The notes: generated by a model not told the origin, from the letters alone. A stretch of DNA of 64,000 nt from Chrysopilus asiliformis (GCA_964034945.1 OZ035960.1:110367324-110431323); one strand, 5' to 3'; shown: positions 47,660 to 61,075, numbered from the stretch's first letter. Made by a program: numbers and translations.

Positions 47660-49230
47660 AGTCTCGCACTGACCTCTTCTATTTTTAGGAACTACTAACT
47701 ACTATTAGAACTAACTAATTTGCATTTCAGTTACTTTCCATTAAAAGTAAATTTAGGTTTTAAAATAATTCCATTTGCTTTTCGACGCACAATAAATTTG
47801 GTCAAGTGATTTATTGAAAACAACTTATATTTCAAGATATACCGGTTATAGAGATGGCTGACCACCACCTTTGCGCGCGAAAATCTTTTCTAAGACTGAA
47901 ATAAAATGCCTCTGAGATTTCAATATATCTGACTTTTCGCTGTTTATTGGAAAAAAATCTCTTTAGAAAAGAGAATCATCACTTAGTGGCTGTGATGTGG
48001 AGTTATGTTTTATACATTTTTCATCATCTTAAAAATTTATTATTTTAAATTTGAATAACTTAAAGCAGCATCAATGAAAGATGTAACGTGTTGATAATGA
48101 AGTAATCAGCAGTAGGATTCGTAGTTATCCACAACTATGTCGTTATCCATAAATACGAATAAGAGCTTTTACGTTTGTGGTAGTGATATAAAATGGCGTT
48201 GTATTTGTTTCTCGCTGTCAACTTTCCAATAAAATTACCCTCGACTATGACTCCGCAACACTGATCCTTCCAAAACGAATTTTCATAACGACTGCTCTCG
48301 TACCAGTCGATAAACACTAATGTTTGAGTTTCGTCTACTTAAGAATGTTGTTTAATTGTTGTTGCGTTAGCAAAAACGAAATAAAATGTTGAATGCGTCC
48401 CTTAATTGTCTAAACATTACTCGCATTTGCCTTTTCCTAAAAAAAAACGAAATTAAATTCGCCTTTACTTTGTGATCAAGTTAAAATTTTAAATGGAAAG
48501 GAAAAGTGTGCGGAAATCCCTCTAGATTTGCATAAAAAACTGCCGGCTGGCCGCCCGACTTATATAAATATTTTTCACAGCTAAATATTAGACTTTTTCG
48601 AAAGAAAATTGTTATTTGTTTACTTTTCAAAATATGTCGAATTTAAAACAAATTTTAAATTTGCCGCTACTGTCAAGATTGTATTTAAATTTTCGCCGCC
48701 AGAGGGAAAATTAACCACCTGTATTAAATAATACCCTTAGCGAACTTTCCAGATCGTTATTTATCGAATTTGCCAAGAATCCTACTGCAGAATATTTGTA
48801 TTACCTCGTTTACTACGACTTTCCCATTTTTAAAAGCTTTTATTTAGCTTGCCTTCGTATCTGTTTGTTTGTCCTGTAATCAAATTTTGACCCACTTCCA
48901 CTCAACTATAATATTTTTACTACTTCGTCTTTATGGGGTTAACGGAAGGTCTTGTAATTATCCTGATTATCCTTTTCCTTAAAATATCCGATAAAAAATC
49001 TCGTCTGGGGGTTTTTGGAGTCGCTGAATCTGATTCTGGCATTAAGAAGTCTGTAAAGATAACAGAAGGTCCTGTAAGGATAACATGATTATACTTTTCT
49101 CCAAATTTTCCGAAAAGAAATTTCATCAGCAGGTTTTTGGGGTCACCCCACCCACCCACCCCCCCTGCCCCCTCCCTACCATTTTAAAAATAAACTATTT
49201 ACATAAATTTTCGGTGCGGGCGGTTCATAA
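47660..49230. other. Region upstream of modSP
   Basis: AT-rich with no coding sequence; the modSP promoter must lie here. I do not see a convincing TATA box or NF-kB-like site close to the ATG. Near 48834-48935 a repeat fragment (AAGCTTTTATTTAGCTTGCC) matches 53440-53545 in reverse. Confidence 0.4.
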
Positions 49231-49232
49231 TA

Positions 49233-50122
49233 TACCGTATGCGTCATAAAAATCTGGAAAATTCATATTAAATTGTAAACCGTTTAATAAAACACAGAAG
49301 TTGAACGAAAAAAAAATGTGTTTTGCTCTAAACTAAATCTTACATACTAGTAAAAAAAAATTATCAAAATGTCCACCTCCAGCATTTACGAACTCCTCCA
49401 AACGGGGCCTGTACTTCTTACAAGTCAATATTAAATAAGACTCCGACTTGTCGTTCTATGCGATGGTAATGGTGGACTTCACGGCTTGCACAATACTGTG
49501 AGCCTTAGCTCCAATCTTAGCCTGAACATATGCCCATATTAAAAAATCCAGGGGATTAAGATTGGTGACCACATGTCCTTAGACCAGAAGTTTTTTAAAT
49601 TATTGGTTTTTTTTAAATTATCCAAATTTGGGTACTCTGGCAGTGTGGCACGGCGCCCCGTCTTGTTGAAACACGTAAAACACATCATTACCGTAGGTTG
49701 ACTCTATTGATGGTTTTACATGACTCTCCAAGATATCCTTATCGGATTCCTTCTGATCCTTCCTTTGATTGCCCTAATCAACACTGGAGTCCTTACTGAA
49801 ATGGGTCTACCGGTTCCATATTGCGGCCTAACTATTCTTCTGGTCAAACAAGTCGCTCTTACAGCATAAACAGTTGACAACGTTAGGTTCAATTCATTGA
49901 AAATCGGCTCATTGGACTTCCGCGCGTGGACCAACTTCATGATTTTCACTCTTTGAACCTCCCCCATGTTGCTATATTTATAAACATTTAATTTTTTGGC
50001 TCAATTATGTACGAAGTTGTATTTACAAACCCTTTCAAACGTAGTACAAATTATTAAGCAACCGTTATCTCCTTGAAAATACTTGCAGTACTAGATTCCA
50101 GATTTTTATCACGCATATGGTA
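49233..50122 (-). mobile_element. Tc1-like transposon relic with terminal inverted repeats
   Basis: Ends CCGTATGCGTCATAAAAATC and its complement (CCAGATTTTTATCACGCATA TGG) are flanked by TA, the Tc1/mariner target. On the minus strand 49967-49716 encodes a transposase N-terminus: MGEVQRVKIMKLVHARKSNE, a helix-turn-helix region, GTGRPISVRTPVLIRAIKGR. Further on come frames with PLDFLIWAYVQAKIGA, a C-terminal catalytic motif. The middle is missing and frames are broken; at 890 bases it is well below the usual 1.3-1.6 kb, so it is inactive. Confidence 0.78.
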
Positions 50123-52111
50123 CATCACACTATTCCGGGACATGAAGAGAAAAGTTCTTCGGTATTAAATTTCATATAAAAAATCTCCAAAAAGTGAAGT
50201 TGGAGTTGATGGGTATTAGCGTGATGTATTTTATGAAAAGTCCGTATTAAATTATCATTGAAGTCTAAATTCTAGTTGACGTCGTTAAATTAAAATGTAA
50301 AGTAGCTATAAATATTTTTAGCGCTCATTCCGGGACTCTGTAAAATTAAGGTCTTTGGATAATTAGACGACTGCAATTTTCGAGACCGTTTTTTTCACTA
50401 CATTTCATTGTTGTAACACTGGCTTATGCCACCAAAAAACAAACATTAAAACGCCAAATTAAAATTAAAACATATTTTTCTATTTTATTTAATTCTCACA
50501 TCTTAATTACAGAAAATATTTTTTTTTTGTCATTTATTTATAATTAAATTTCATTTTAAACTAATTGTTGTTCTGAGTTTTTATATATTCAGTTTTTTTT
50601 TATTCATAAGTATAATAGATTGTGCTGTAAAATAATTGGGAATATTTATTAATTAACATTTTATATTTTACCGTTAATTGAGGTCATAATATCTTATTTG
50701 ATTTTATCAAATCACAAATTTAAGAAATCATGGGCCAACTGAATAAAGTCTAGGAAATGCTTTTACTAGGAATTTATCAGATTTTAGTACAAAATTTATA
50801 TAAGGCCCTATTCCAGGATCCGATACGAATGATTCGGATCGTAAACTCAATGTTGTTGTTGGTATAAAACACTAACAACAACATTGAGTTTACGATCCGA
50901 ATCATTCGTATCGGATCCTGGAATAGGGCCTATAGAGTTTTGTACTAAAATGTGCTAATCTGCAAGGAAAAGTATTTGCTAGATTTTATTCACTTGACCC
51001 CAAATTTCAAAATTCGATTGAAAATTAAAACTTTAACCAAAGTAGATCAAAGTCTTGAATTTTAATGAAACAAAAATCAATTTACTTAAAAAAAGTTTTA
51101 GTACAACAATTTAAAAATTAGAGCAGCCCCGAAAAGGGTTTCTTGTTAATACACAAATAATAAATAAAATGTAAGTATTTTATTCGATTGATAAAATCTT
51201 ATTTCAATTTCAAGAAATAAATTAATTTAGATGGTAAAATATTTTTTTCTTCTTATTACTTGTTTAAGACAATTGATCGAATATATGTTTTTTTTTTTAA
51301 TTTTTAATTAATATCATTTATCCCCATAACACCGCAGACCAGATAACAAGCTGTTATTTGTTTTTCTTCCATGATTTTCTTAAAATTATCAACAAAATTT
51401 TTAAACTTTTGACTTTTTTCAATAATTGTTTTGTTATTTTGGATTCTAAAATTATCAACAATAGCAAATAGCGGTATTTTTGATTTAATTTTTGAGTGAA
51501 TGTTTTTTCTCCAAATATTTCAATTTTTAAGACTTTTAGAAAGTTTTTTTTTTGGTTTAATATTTTTTTTTAATATCTCATTCTAGTTACACTGAATAAA
51601 ATATTAATATTATCTTTTTTTAGCTTAAATATATGCATATTATTTTTTTAACAAAAAAAAATAACACAAATTTAGTTATATTTACAACAAAAAGAAGAAA
51701 AAATATTTACTCTATTTTATATATTGTATCTTTTATAATTTATTGAATATCATTGTTTAATTATTTCAATTATTTTGCATTTTCATATTATTTTTTCTTC
51801 TTGACAATTTGACATGAGTTAAATAGTTATGTTTATATATATTTATATTATTATTTTTTCAAATGATTTGTATGTCTTATACTTTTTTTCCATTACTAAT
51901 AAAAATTTACCTCATTCACAGTTAGTTGCTTACAAAATGAAAATAAAAATATTAGCATTAAAGTAATGGTTTTTCTTTCACAATCATTTTTTACCAATCA
52001 ATTGTGTGTGTGTTTTTTTTTTTAAATTTAACTTTATTCAAACTTGGCTTTCTGATTGGTGATTAGTATTTATTATATTTTGTTTATATTATTATTCAAT
52101 TTAATATTATT
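50123..52111. other. AT-rich region downstream of Syt4
   Basis: Likely includes the 3' UTR of Syt4 (minus strand), with AATAAA at 52074-52069 and 52037-52032 as candidate poly(A) signals. 50.5-52.0 kb is extremely AT-rich. One large hairpin element (50740-50996) is embedded. Confidence 0.4.
50740..50996. mobile_element. Near-perfect hairpin element, about 115-bp arms
   Basis: Left arm through AAGGCCCTATTCCAGGATCC and GATTCGGATCGTAAACTCAA; right arm is the complement from 50873. The loop is about 12 bases (GGTATAAAACACT region). Outer arm ends ACTGAATAAAGTCTAG/CTAGATTTTATTCACT are more diverged. Confidence 0.78.
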
Positions 52112-55100
52112 TTACTCATTTAATTTATGCCATTCGGCGATTTGTCGACGGGGCGAATTGCACACTTCATTCCAGTGATTTAACGCTGTTCCACTGCATT
52201 TTGGTCCTCCTAATTCTAATCGACCAATAACCTAAAAATATTAAACAAACATTTTATTAGATATCTGCTTGCAGCACCCGGCATTTTTAAGAATTTTTTC
52301 ATTTGTTTGGGAGAGGGGGAATAAATAGTCCAATTTTTGCAAAAACATTAGAGCAAATGCAATGGGCCGTATGCATAAAAATTAGCACATGCTTATACTC
52401 CACTTTTTTGGAGTGAATTTTGAACTTTTTTTAAGAAAGTGGTCACATACGCTGGTTTCAGATTTGGCAACAAACACCTTTTTCCGAAGTACAACATTTG
52501 TTCACTTTTGCTCACTAAAATTGAAAAATTTGCATAAAACAGTGGAGCATAAGCATATGCTCATTTTTTGGCATATGGTTCAATCTATTTCGTTATTGCT
52601 TTTAATTTGCAAAACTCTGTGACAGTTCTTTAAGATAACCCAAGCAGTAACAAGGAATGGCTTTCCGTAGCGTCGCGATAGATTTTAATGATCAAAAAAC
52701 TTCCTTGAGGCCAGACTTATCTAACAGTGAAAACCGTACTAAGATCTATTCGTAGTTTAGGAGATAGCAGGAGAGGAAGGTCACATAAGGCGGAAGAGGG
52801 ACGATTGTGTGGGCAAAAACTTTCCTTGACAGGCGACCTCTCCAACACAAAACACCATATCAAAATCCATTCAAAACTAGAAAATAAAGCAAGGGAGGGT
52901 GTTCCCGTCATGCAGAAGGGAAAGGTTTGAGTGGGCAAAAATTTTCCTTGAATTAGCACTAAAAACGGTATCGAAATTCATTCAGTAGTTTAGGAGCTGG
53001 CTAGAGAGGGGTTTCGCAACGTCCGGGAAAAATGGGTTTCGCAACATGAGGGAAGAAGGAATTTGAGTAGCCGAAAATTTTCTTTCACAGACCACTTATC
53101 CAACGTTGAAAAGTGTATTCAAATCGCTTTAGCAGTTCAGAAAATAGCAGGCGAGGGAGTTAGAAGAAACCGATTTTTTTACATACAGATAGTTTATATT
53201 TTAGCTTTTTAAAAAGGGGCGGGGGAAGCGAAATCTCAAATACCTCCCCAGATACTTAAACTACATTTAACAAAAAACGGCACGAAAATCGGTTCAGTGG
53301 TTTTCAAACCAAGTTCAAGTTCAATTTGCGGAAAAGGATAATCACATTATCCTTACAGGACCATCTCTTATCCGCACAAGGACGAAGTACATAAAATATT
53401 GTATTGTCATCGGACTTACGTATGTGTGCAAAATTTCAAGTCAATCGGATGAGTTGAAGTGGGTCAAAATTATAGATAGCAAAATTTGACCCCGACAGAC
53501 AAACATATAGACAGATACGAAGACAAGCTAAATAAAAGCTTTTACTAAAAACTGTAATTTTACAACACTATATTTTGAAATTTTTTTATGTCAATTCGTT
53601 TTACACTTGGTATTGTAATTTTACAGTTGATGTGTAAATTTACATGCGTAATGTATTTTTTACAGCATCCAAAGTTGGCGCCATTTGAACATTGAATGTT
53701 GTAATTTTTGTTAACTGTGCATCAGTCGGTTCTGGGGACCTTCTGCAGATGCAGCTTTTGTTAGATTCTGCGCCACCTAAGTGGATAGATTTGAACTAAC
53801 AGCTATGTCGTTTTTACCCATCAAAGTTGTCTTTGCACTATTCTAAGTAGACTTCAGTTTCCCAAATACTGTTTAAAAAACCAAAAAAAGAATACTTAAA
53901 ACCCATAGTACTCACAAATAGACATTATTTGTTGTACAGACAAATTCTCTCCATTTTACATGACTGCAACCAGAATATCAAACAACAAGACTAAAATTAA
54001 CATCGATTCCCTTTAGTACAAGTATATAAACTTTCAAACTTAAATTCTAATCTTATTATCCAATTTACGCCAAAACGCTATAAAGTTGGTAATATGTTCG
54101 CCTAATGACTAGACCCAAAAATCCTTCAAAAACAATTAAAAAATAATTTAACACACCCCAATATAATAGGATTCAAAATTAACTAAATTACAAGCAGTTC
54201 CTCTGATATTCATGTTAATGTAACATTCTAACATTTATACATCAGTGAAATTGTTACCCTAATATTCTGTAGGGGCTGGAGGGACGACGGGTGAGTAAAT
54301 GGTTTAAGAGATGTGGGGAAAATTGTATGGAAAATATTCAGTAAATTGAATCTATTTATTCTCACTCTTTTATTCAATTAAAAATAACATTCAGGACATT
54401 TAGTATTCCAGAACAACATAAGGTTTATGTCTATGATACATGATCCTTTGTAATATATATGTAGGCAGGCTTCGATGCATGAAACGAACAACACTAGCGA
54501 AACAAATATCAGTTGTGATCAACACAAAACTTTCCTCTGCAATATTTAGTTTCGGAAAAAATATGTAAAAAAAATATTTTTTTTAAATACCTGAAAAACC
54601 GTTAAAGGTACGTAATACCCGATAAGGGGAAAATCGCAGGAAATTTCATTTTCTTTGAATTTGGTAATATGGATGTTTTCATGATAACGAATAGTTGTCG
54701 AGAAATTTCCCAAAAAAAACCGAGAAATTTTCAAAAAACTTAATTTTTCTGAAATATGTTGAGAGCCGTTAGAAATATGTTTAAACAATAAAAGCAAAAA
54801 ATGTAGAAAATTTTATTTCCTATAAATTTGGTTATATTCATTTTTTCATAAAAATGCACAGTTTTCGAGACATTTTCAAAAAACTTAATTTTTTTAATTT
54901 ATTTTTTTTTTGTATCTCTAGCGGTTCTCAAGCTAGATATACAAAAAAATCGTTAAAGTATAAAGGTAGAAAATTTTATATCCTTTAAATTTTGTTATAT
55001 TCATTTTTTCCCAAAAATGCATAGGTTTCGAGAAATTTTCAAAAAAAAACTGTATTTAAAAAAAATATATGTTGCCACTACTTTTCCAAAAATTGATAGA

Positions 55101-57737
55101 AAACTACAATTTTTGTAAAACTCATCTACAAAAAAATTCAAGTCGCTAGGTCAAAGCGTTCTCGAGGTTTTTAAGATACATACAACGGACAGACCGACAG
55201 ACGGACAGACGATCAGACAGCCCGACGGACACATGGACAGACGAACAGACAGACAGTCTGACAGACTGGTAGACAGATGCACGGACATCCTCATAATTTA
55301 GTCTAAAACGGATTTCGTAATGATCAGAAATTTTCTATCTGCCCCCGTTCTCGAATCGGTCTCCGTCATAAATACAATACTTTCCCTCTATAGCAGAGGA
55401 AAGTAAAAACAGACATTCGGTGATGGCAAATGGTGACCTTTTCTCGTATTCTGGTTTTAATATTTTCAAGCTAAGAGCATGATATGTTCAATTTGTCTTG
55501 TCGCACAAAATTCAGTTAAGTTTGTTAGTTTTCGGTTGCCCCGGCTTAATACAATAAAACGAGGAGATCCTTAATATGTACGTGCCCCCAATGAAAATAG
55601 TCAAACTAAATGGCAAAAGAACGATATGTTGTATAATCCATCCGAAATATTTTGCGCTCGTGTAGAAATTGACTGAATAAAATTCTGATACTCATACATA
55701 ATACATAAAATTTTCCCCTCAATTCATTCGCATTTGGAAAGATACAAAGATGAAGAAGACCTTTGCGTGTACGAAGGTCGTTTTGGATCCGTAATAAACT
55801 TATAACTCATGTGTTAAGATGCCATCAATTCTACACTGGAATGGTAGGTAGTTCGATATGGTTTGTAAACCAATGAATCATGAATGAAAACAAAATTAAA
55901 TAAATAAAAATAAAAATTTATGTATATAATAAATGTTGACGATTTTTTTCTTATTTATAAATACTAAACTAATGTTATTTTAATAGCTTACCTCATTTTT
56001 GGTCACTCGATCCCAATCAAGGAGCATTAATTCAAGTGAGACACCCTCAAGGGATGCTCCACCAGTTCCCTAAAAAAGAATATGCAGTGTTATTTTCAAT
56101 TAGGAAATGGTATCTAATGACAAATAAATTCTTAAGTCGATTTTTAGAAAAATCCTAAGTCGATTTTCAGGTGAAGCTAAAGTGATCTGTATTTGCATTT
56201 ACAGACAGATCACTTTGGCTTTTTCTGAAAACCGACAAAAATGTTTGGGCTTTTTGCCATCATATCCTGAATAACTTTTGTTCTTGCACTTTTTTGATAA
56301 GATGCACAGTTTTTGAGATATTCGCAAAAAAACGTTTTCGTTCGTATAGGGGGTCCCCCCCCCCCTTAATGGTCAATTTTTCCCCATGAACGAACTTAGC
56401 CTCGTATTTTACGAAAAACGGATCTGTGCAAAATTTCAAGTCTCTAGCTCAATCCGTGCGCTCGTAATTCGCGCCACAGACGGACGGACAGACGGACAGA
56501 CGGACGGACGGACATGCAAAAATTAATTATTTTAATCATTCTAAACACACTGGTGTAATTCATTTTTGTGTGTCATAACGGGATCTTGGCGTTACAAACG
56601 GTAAGGCAGAGTTAATATACCCTTTGGTTTCACCATACGGGTATAAAAAAAATACATTACACGCTCGATATAATAAACACCTCATACAGCAGTGGCGCAC
56701 CAAAGGGGATGTGCCACTGTATAAGGTGTTTTATATATCGAACGTGAAACTTTTCAAGTTTTTCCTTGACAAAAAATTGCCGAGATCGGTGGTAGTATTT
56801 GTAGAACGTGAAAAGGGCAGAACTAAGTTTTACTCTACTTAGAAAACTATTTAAGCACCAATTTAAAGGGATATTTGCCTTTGATCTGCAAAAGTTTTCT
56901 CCTGCGGCGCATTTTTGTTTAAAAATTTTAAGTTAAATCATATTCTTTCAAAAAATTTCGCGTGCAGTGCTTTTTTTTTAATTATTTTTTGGCTTTATTT
57001 TAAATTTGTTTTTTTATTGACTCGTCACCACCCCCTGACCCCCTCCCCCAGGACCATGCAGTGAACAGTCGATTTGTGTTCTTCATTCTTTTTAAAATTG
57101 GCTATTCTAAATAGTGAAGAACTCGTTTTTCATCACTCAAAATAGTGGGTCAAAATTTACAAACACGGAAAAATTTACAAATCCCTTCCATCCAAATGTT
57201 TTCTGCGTAAACTTAAATAAAGTTCCTTTAAGAATTTTGCAACAAAATCTTACCTCTGTACTTGGAATATCAAATGCGAAACTCTCATTAAATACCGGAC
57301 TCAATGTCCTCTTTTTCACGTGTGTTTTCTTTTTGGCAATTCGTTGTCCATTGAACAGCAAGTAAATTTTTACATATGGATCAGCCAATCCAGTGACGTC
57401 CATCCTTGGTAAATTACGTGCCTTCAATAATACAACCGTGAGACGGCCAGCAGCTGGCTGCCAACATAGCGATATTAATAATTCGCCACGTCCTTGGGCA
57501 CGTATTTTTAAGCTTCTTGGCTGGATCTCTTTGCTTAGGGCGATCTGTTGATTTTCAATTTGACTCAAATCGATGCCAGACATTGGGCACACAACTTCCC
57601 CGATAACATCGTCACGTGAATACCGATCAAAGCTCAATACGACAAAATGTAGTGACATCGATGAGAGTTCCTGCAGGCTCAAGCCATAAAATGTGAAATC
57701 TTCATCGTAAACTGGATTCCTGGTATTTCGGACAACC
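52112..57737 (-). CDS. Syt4: Synaptotagmin 4, three 3' coding exons (5' partial)
   Basis: Exons 57737-57254, 56069-55992 and 52231-52112, minus strand, all GT/AG. The first enters with one base of a split codon, the other junctions are phase 0, and the last ends in TAA at 52112. The 226 residues seen cover the second half of C2A and all of C2[118 protein letters not shown], and [20 protein letters not shown]. The C2A loop reads SFDRYSRDD, with Ser where most synaptotagmins have a calcium-binding Asp, the known Syt4/Syt11 substitution. Syt4 acts in calcium-regulated vesicle fusion, including postsynaptic retrograde signalling in flies. The transmembrane and C2A N-terminal exons lie right of the window. 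Confidence 0.95.
52366..52580. repeat. Inverted-repeat element in a Syt4-flanking position
   Basis: It lies in the last Syt4 intron. Ends carry GCACATGCTTATACTCCAC and GTGGAGCATAAGCATATGCT, with outer motifs CCGTATGC/GCATATGG. Length about 215 bases. Confidence 0.58.
52693..53175 (+). repeat. Degenerate tandem array, about 120-bp unit
   Basis: Four units open with variants of GCAAAAACTTTCCTTGACAG (52693, 52812, 52934, 53071) and share AAATCCATTC and GAGATAGCAGGAGAGG-type words. The plus and minus frames here are artefacts of the array. Confidence 0.5.
53320..53560 (+). repeat. Dispersed repeat with CAGACAAACATA and AGCTAAATAAAAGC end
   Basis: Contains GGAAAAGGATAATCACATTA, GTGCAAAATTTCAAGTCAAT and ends AAGACAAGCTAAATAAAAGC. 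The same end occurs in reverse at 48834-48860, and a variant at 31674-31693. Confidence 0.5.
54580..55410 (+). repeat. Dispersed repeat, longest copy, with hairpin tail
   Basis: Several degenerate units with AAAATGCACAGTTTTCGAGA and a GAACCGTTAGAGATA-like motif, then a CAGACGGACAGAC stretch (55190-55275), then the conserved tail TTTTCTATCTGCCCCCGTTC ending in CTCTATAGCAGAGGAAAGTA. It lies within a Syt4 intron. No protein is encoded. Confidence 0.55.
56159..56236. repeat. Hairpin, about 33-bp arms
   Basis: GTCGATTTTCAGGTGAAGCT AAAGTGATCTGTA against TACAGACAGATCACTTTGGC with a short loop. Confidence 0.55.
56380..56515 (-). repeat. Dispersed CAGA-rich repeat, copy
   Basis: GAACTTAGCCTCGTATTTTA, AATTTCAAGTCTCTAGCTCA, then a GACGGACGGACAG run. 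Related to the 2225 and 22228 copies. Confidence 0.5.
56660..56746. repeat. Hairpin, about 38-bp arms
   Basis: CACGCTCGATATAATAAACA CCTCATACAGCAGTGGC pairs with GCCACTGTATAAGGTGTTTT ATATATCGAACGTG with few mismatches. Confidence 0.6.
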
Positions 57738-58220
57738 CTGAAATGTGAACAAAAAAATATATATTAATTTTTTTTTGGAATTCGGAAAAACGGTCATTTT
57801 TAGGTTTTTTGAGTCTCAATGTAATTCTTTTAGGCACAAAACTTCCGAATAAGGCAATTTCCCGATCCAAACAAAAACCCCAAAAAAAAATTCAAAATAT
57901 TTAGCAAAGAACCTTCCCGATATTTTTTACTACTTTTGAATGAAAATAGTGTTGAAATTGTTCTAGACGTTTTTGAGCTATTAAGGTATAAACATACAAT
58001 TCAGATTAAACCTTTGACCACAGGCAATAGGCGTCCAGGTTGATTTTCAGCGAAAGATAAAATATTCTTTTTGAATATAGTAGCTCAAATTAGCTTACCA
58101 GAAAAATAGACTTCAGCGATTTATTGCATGTGGCCACAGACATACAAAGTAGAACAAAAGGTCATAAAGTGGCCAACGCTACCAGAAAGCAACGAAATTA
58201 AAGTCACGACGACCAGTTTT

Positions 58221-58548
58221 ATGCCCGTATCACACTAACGATTACGATTACGATTACGATTACGATTACGATTACGATTACGATTACGATTACGATTACG
58301 ATTACGATTACGATTACGATTACGATTACGATTACGATTACGATTAAGATTACGATTACTATTACGATTACGATTGGGCTTCATTGACCAATGAGATCTA
58401 AGCTTTTATGTCCCTCTCGTTGAAAGCTTTGATCTCATTGGTCAAGAAACTTCAGTCGTATTTGCAATCGCGATCGTAATTGCAAGCGCAATCGTAATCG
58501 CAATCGCAATCGCAATTGTGATTGCAATCATCAGTTTGATACGGGCAT
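58221..58548. mobile_element. Hairpin element with an internal CGATTA hexamer array
   Basis: Ends ATGCCCGTATCACACTAACG and CAGTTTGATACGGGCAT are inverted. The left arm (58238-58376) is about 23 copies of ATTACG. The right arm (58440-58530) holds the complementary but degenerate CGTAAT/CAATCG sequence. The stem centre reads TTGACCAATGAGATCTAAGC / GATCTCATTGGTCAAGAAAC, similar to the element at 42430-43082. Confidence 0.78.
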
Positions 58549-60974
58549 TAGATCTTATGTGCTCCTTGAGATATCCCTTAATACGTTAAAAAGTGCGTAA
58601 GGGCGTTTTTAATTGCAGAAAACAAAATCAGTATTTATTCAAAAAATATTTTTGCTTATAATCAACAACTTTTTGTTGAAATATTCGTTTTTGTTTGCAG
58701 AAACAAACGAGAATTTTACATTTTCATAAAAAAAATAACATAATAAAAATCCCTTTCAATAATATTTTTTATCATAAGAAATATTATATAAATTTTTCCC
58801 TCCAAACACCAAAACGAGGGGCAAACATCCAATAATAATTTCCGCTTCAAAATTTCTATCGCTTCGGTATAACATTTTTATCGTATTTGGCTCAAAGTCA
58901 TCAGTCCAACAATCAAAGATCTTTATGTAATATATTCAAATATACAGACGAATTGGAAAAGGGGTTTTTTTTTGTACATAAATTCATATTTCGAAAAATT
59001 TCTTTAAATATTTAAAAACGACCTTTCAGCCCACACGAAGCAGAAAAAAACGAACTTGAAAAGTACTCCAGTAAGGGCTGTTAAATATTCCGCCCTATAA
59101 CCCTTCCACTGCACCTTTTTGAATTTCAACTGAGGTAACCATGTCGGAGTACTCTTTTATTCCACTGCCAATGGCATTTCCTTTGAGATATAAATTGTTG
59201 TAATAAAAGTTTTACAGAAACTGGTAACTGAAATTGTAACCAAAAAATTTGCATTCGTGTTGGGCACTTTGCCAAAATTTATCGCTAAGATTGCAATACG
59301 TAAAACAATTAATATTTGTCACATTTTTTTTAATTAAATTTAAAAAAATAGTTTTGACCAGTGTTGCCAGATCCGATGGCTCAGAAAGCGTCAATATGCA
59401 GTCCGAAAATTGTGAAAAAAGCGTCATAACAAAATAATCCCCAATTAATAAAACTCAATATATCGATTTCAACAATTTTAGTGCTTTCCTTCGAATTTTT
59501 ATATCATGATTTTTTGATGAACCCATCAGAGCCCGAGCTGTTTAATTTTTAAGAATTTGTTACGCGCTAAAATGCGGCATGGCACAAATAACACTTTTAA
59601 AAATTACCCTAAATATTTCAGAATCGTTTTTTTGCGACCACATACTGTATGAAACGTGAAAAAGCACAAACCTATAATATTTTTGTATATATATATAAAA
59701 AGTTACTTTCGTTGAAAGAAACAACGACTACCACAATTAAGACATCACATCCTGACGTGTATGCTTCACTAAAAGAAATGAATTATTCATAAAGGCTTGG
59801 AAAATGTTATATTCGAGAAAGCTTTTATGCATATTTTGGAGCCACCCCAACACCTCTAAAGTTTTTTCTCTCTCGCACAACGAGAGTAAGCGTAAATGAG
59901 ATCCAACCTATCTCATTCACACTCCCGAAATTTTCATCCCTAAACACCATACTATATGCAAAGCGTTTCGTCGTGGTTAAATGGGATAAACTGTTGGGTG
60001 GCATTTTTTTTTTGAATTATTTTACTTCTCCTGTCACCCCTTCGACATCCCTCTCAAGTTCAGACGAGCATACGCCTAAGTGGTTTTCTGCAAATCACCC
60101 CAACAGTGCCATTGACATTACATTTAGAAAATGCTTTTTAGCTTGGTTAAGGCGTAAAGTCTACTCTTTCCTCATATGATAATACATGGCAAAAAAAAAC
60201 AACCAGGCATCATCCGAAGCGTTCTTCAATAGAAATCGATTTGCTTTCTGATGCGTTATAAGAGGCGTCTACAGACTATGGAATTTGAAAAGCTTCCCCA
60301 TGGAATTCGACTAGCAAAAAAATTAGCTTCACTCCATTTTTCCGATTGCCAAAATTTATTCACCATGTATTAAGCATACTCTAAAAATAACAAAAATACA
60401 AATTTGTTCAAATTTATCGGAAAAGGACCTCTGACATTTGATAATCCCAATTTTTCGTCGAATTGTCTTTTAAAATCGAATTACATAAATTTAACCTAAT
60501 TGTTTGCACACAAAATCAATTCAACGACGAACATGTCGAATTCGAATTGACAGATGTCAAATTTAAGATACACGTGATTTGCCAAAACTTATGATTCGTA
60601 ATTGAGAAATAGCCAAGTTCAAGGATGATCTAAAGATCAATTTACTTTCATGTCAAATTTTCCTAGAAGATGTGATTATCTTTTCCAATGAAAAGCATTT
60701 TTTTTTTTCATAAAACAAATTGGAAGAAAGTGAAACCTATGAAAGAAATAAATTACCTCTAATGTCTATTCGTAGCATTAATAAATTAGAAAATTTGATA
60801 TTCTAAAAAACCGGATATTAGTTGATATTTATTTGATTTAAAATTCTAAATATTCTTTTTCTAACATCGAAGATGTATTTTGTGAAATTTTTAATAAAAA
60901 ATTTGATGTTGTGATTTTGCATCTTGTTCTCAATCTTTTAGACTTCTCCTCGTCCCCTTCTTTAATACTCTATG

Positions 60975-61075
60975 CTAGCTTGCATACCCGTCGTTGCCGG
61001 GTTGAAGTTTTTTTTATAGTTTCAGCCAGAGCTTAGGGGAAGTCCCTTTAATGCCGAAGCACAGTTCAGGATGGC
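60975..61075 (-). repeat. Helitron 3'-end fragment and adjoining repeat
   Basis: CTAGCTTGCATACCCGTCGT TGCCGGGTT is the reversed 3' end of the Helitron-like family. It is followed by CAGAGCTTAGGGGAAGTCCC ... GCCGAAGCACAG, which also occurs at 7165-7215. Confidence 0.5.
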
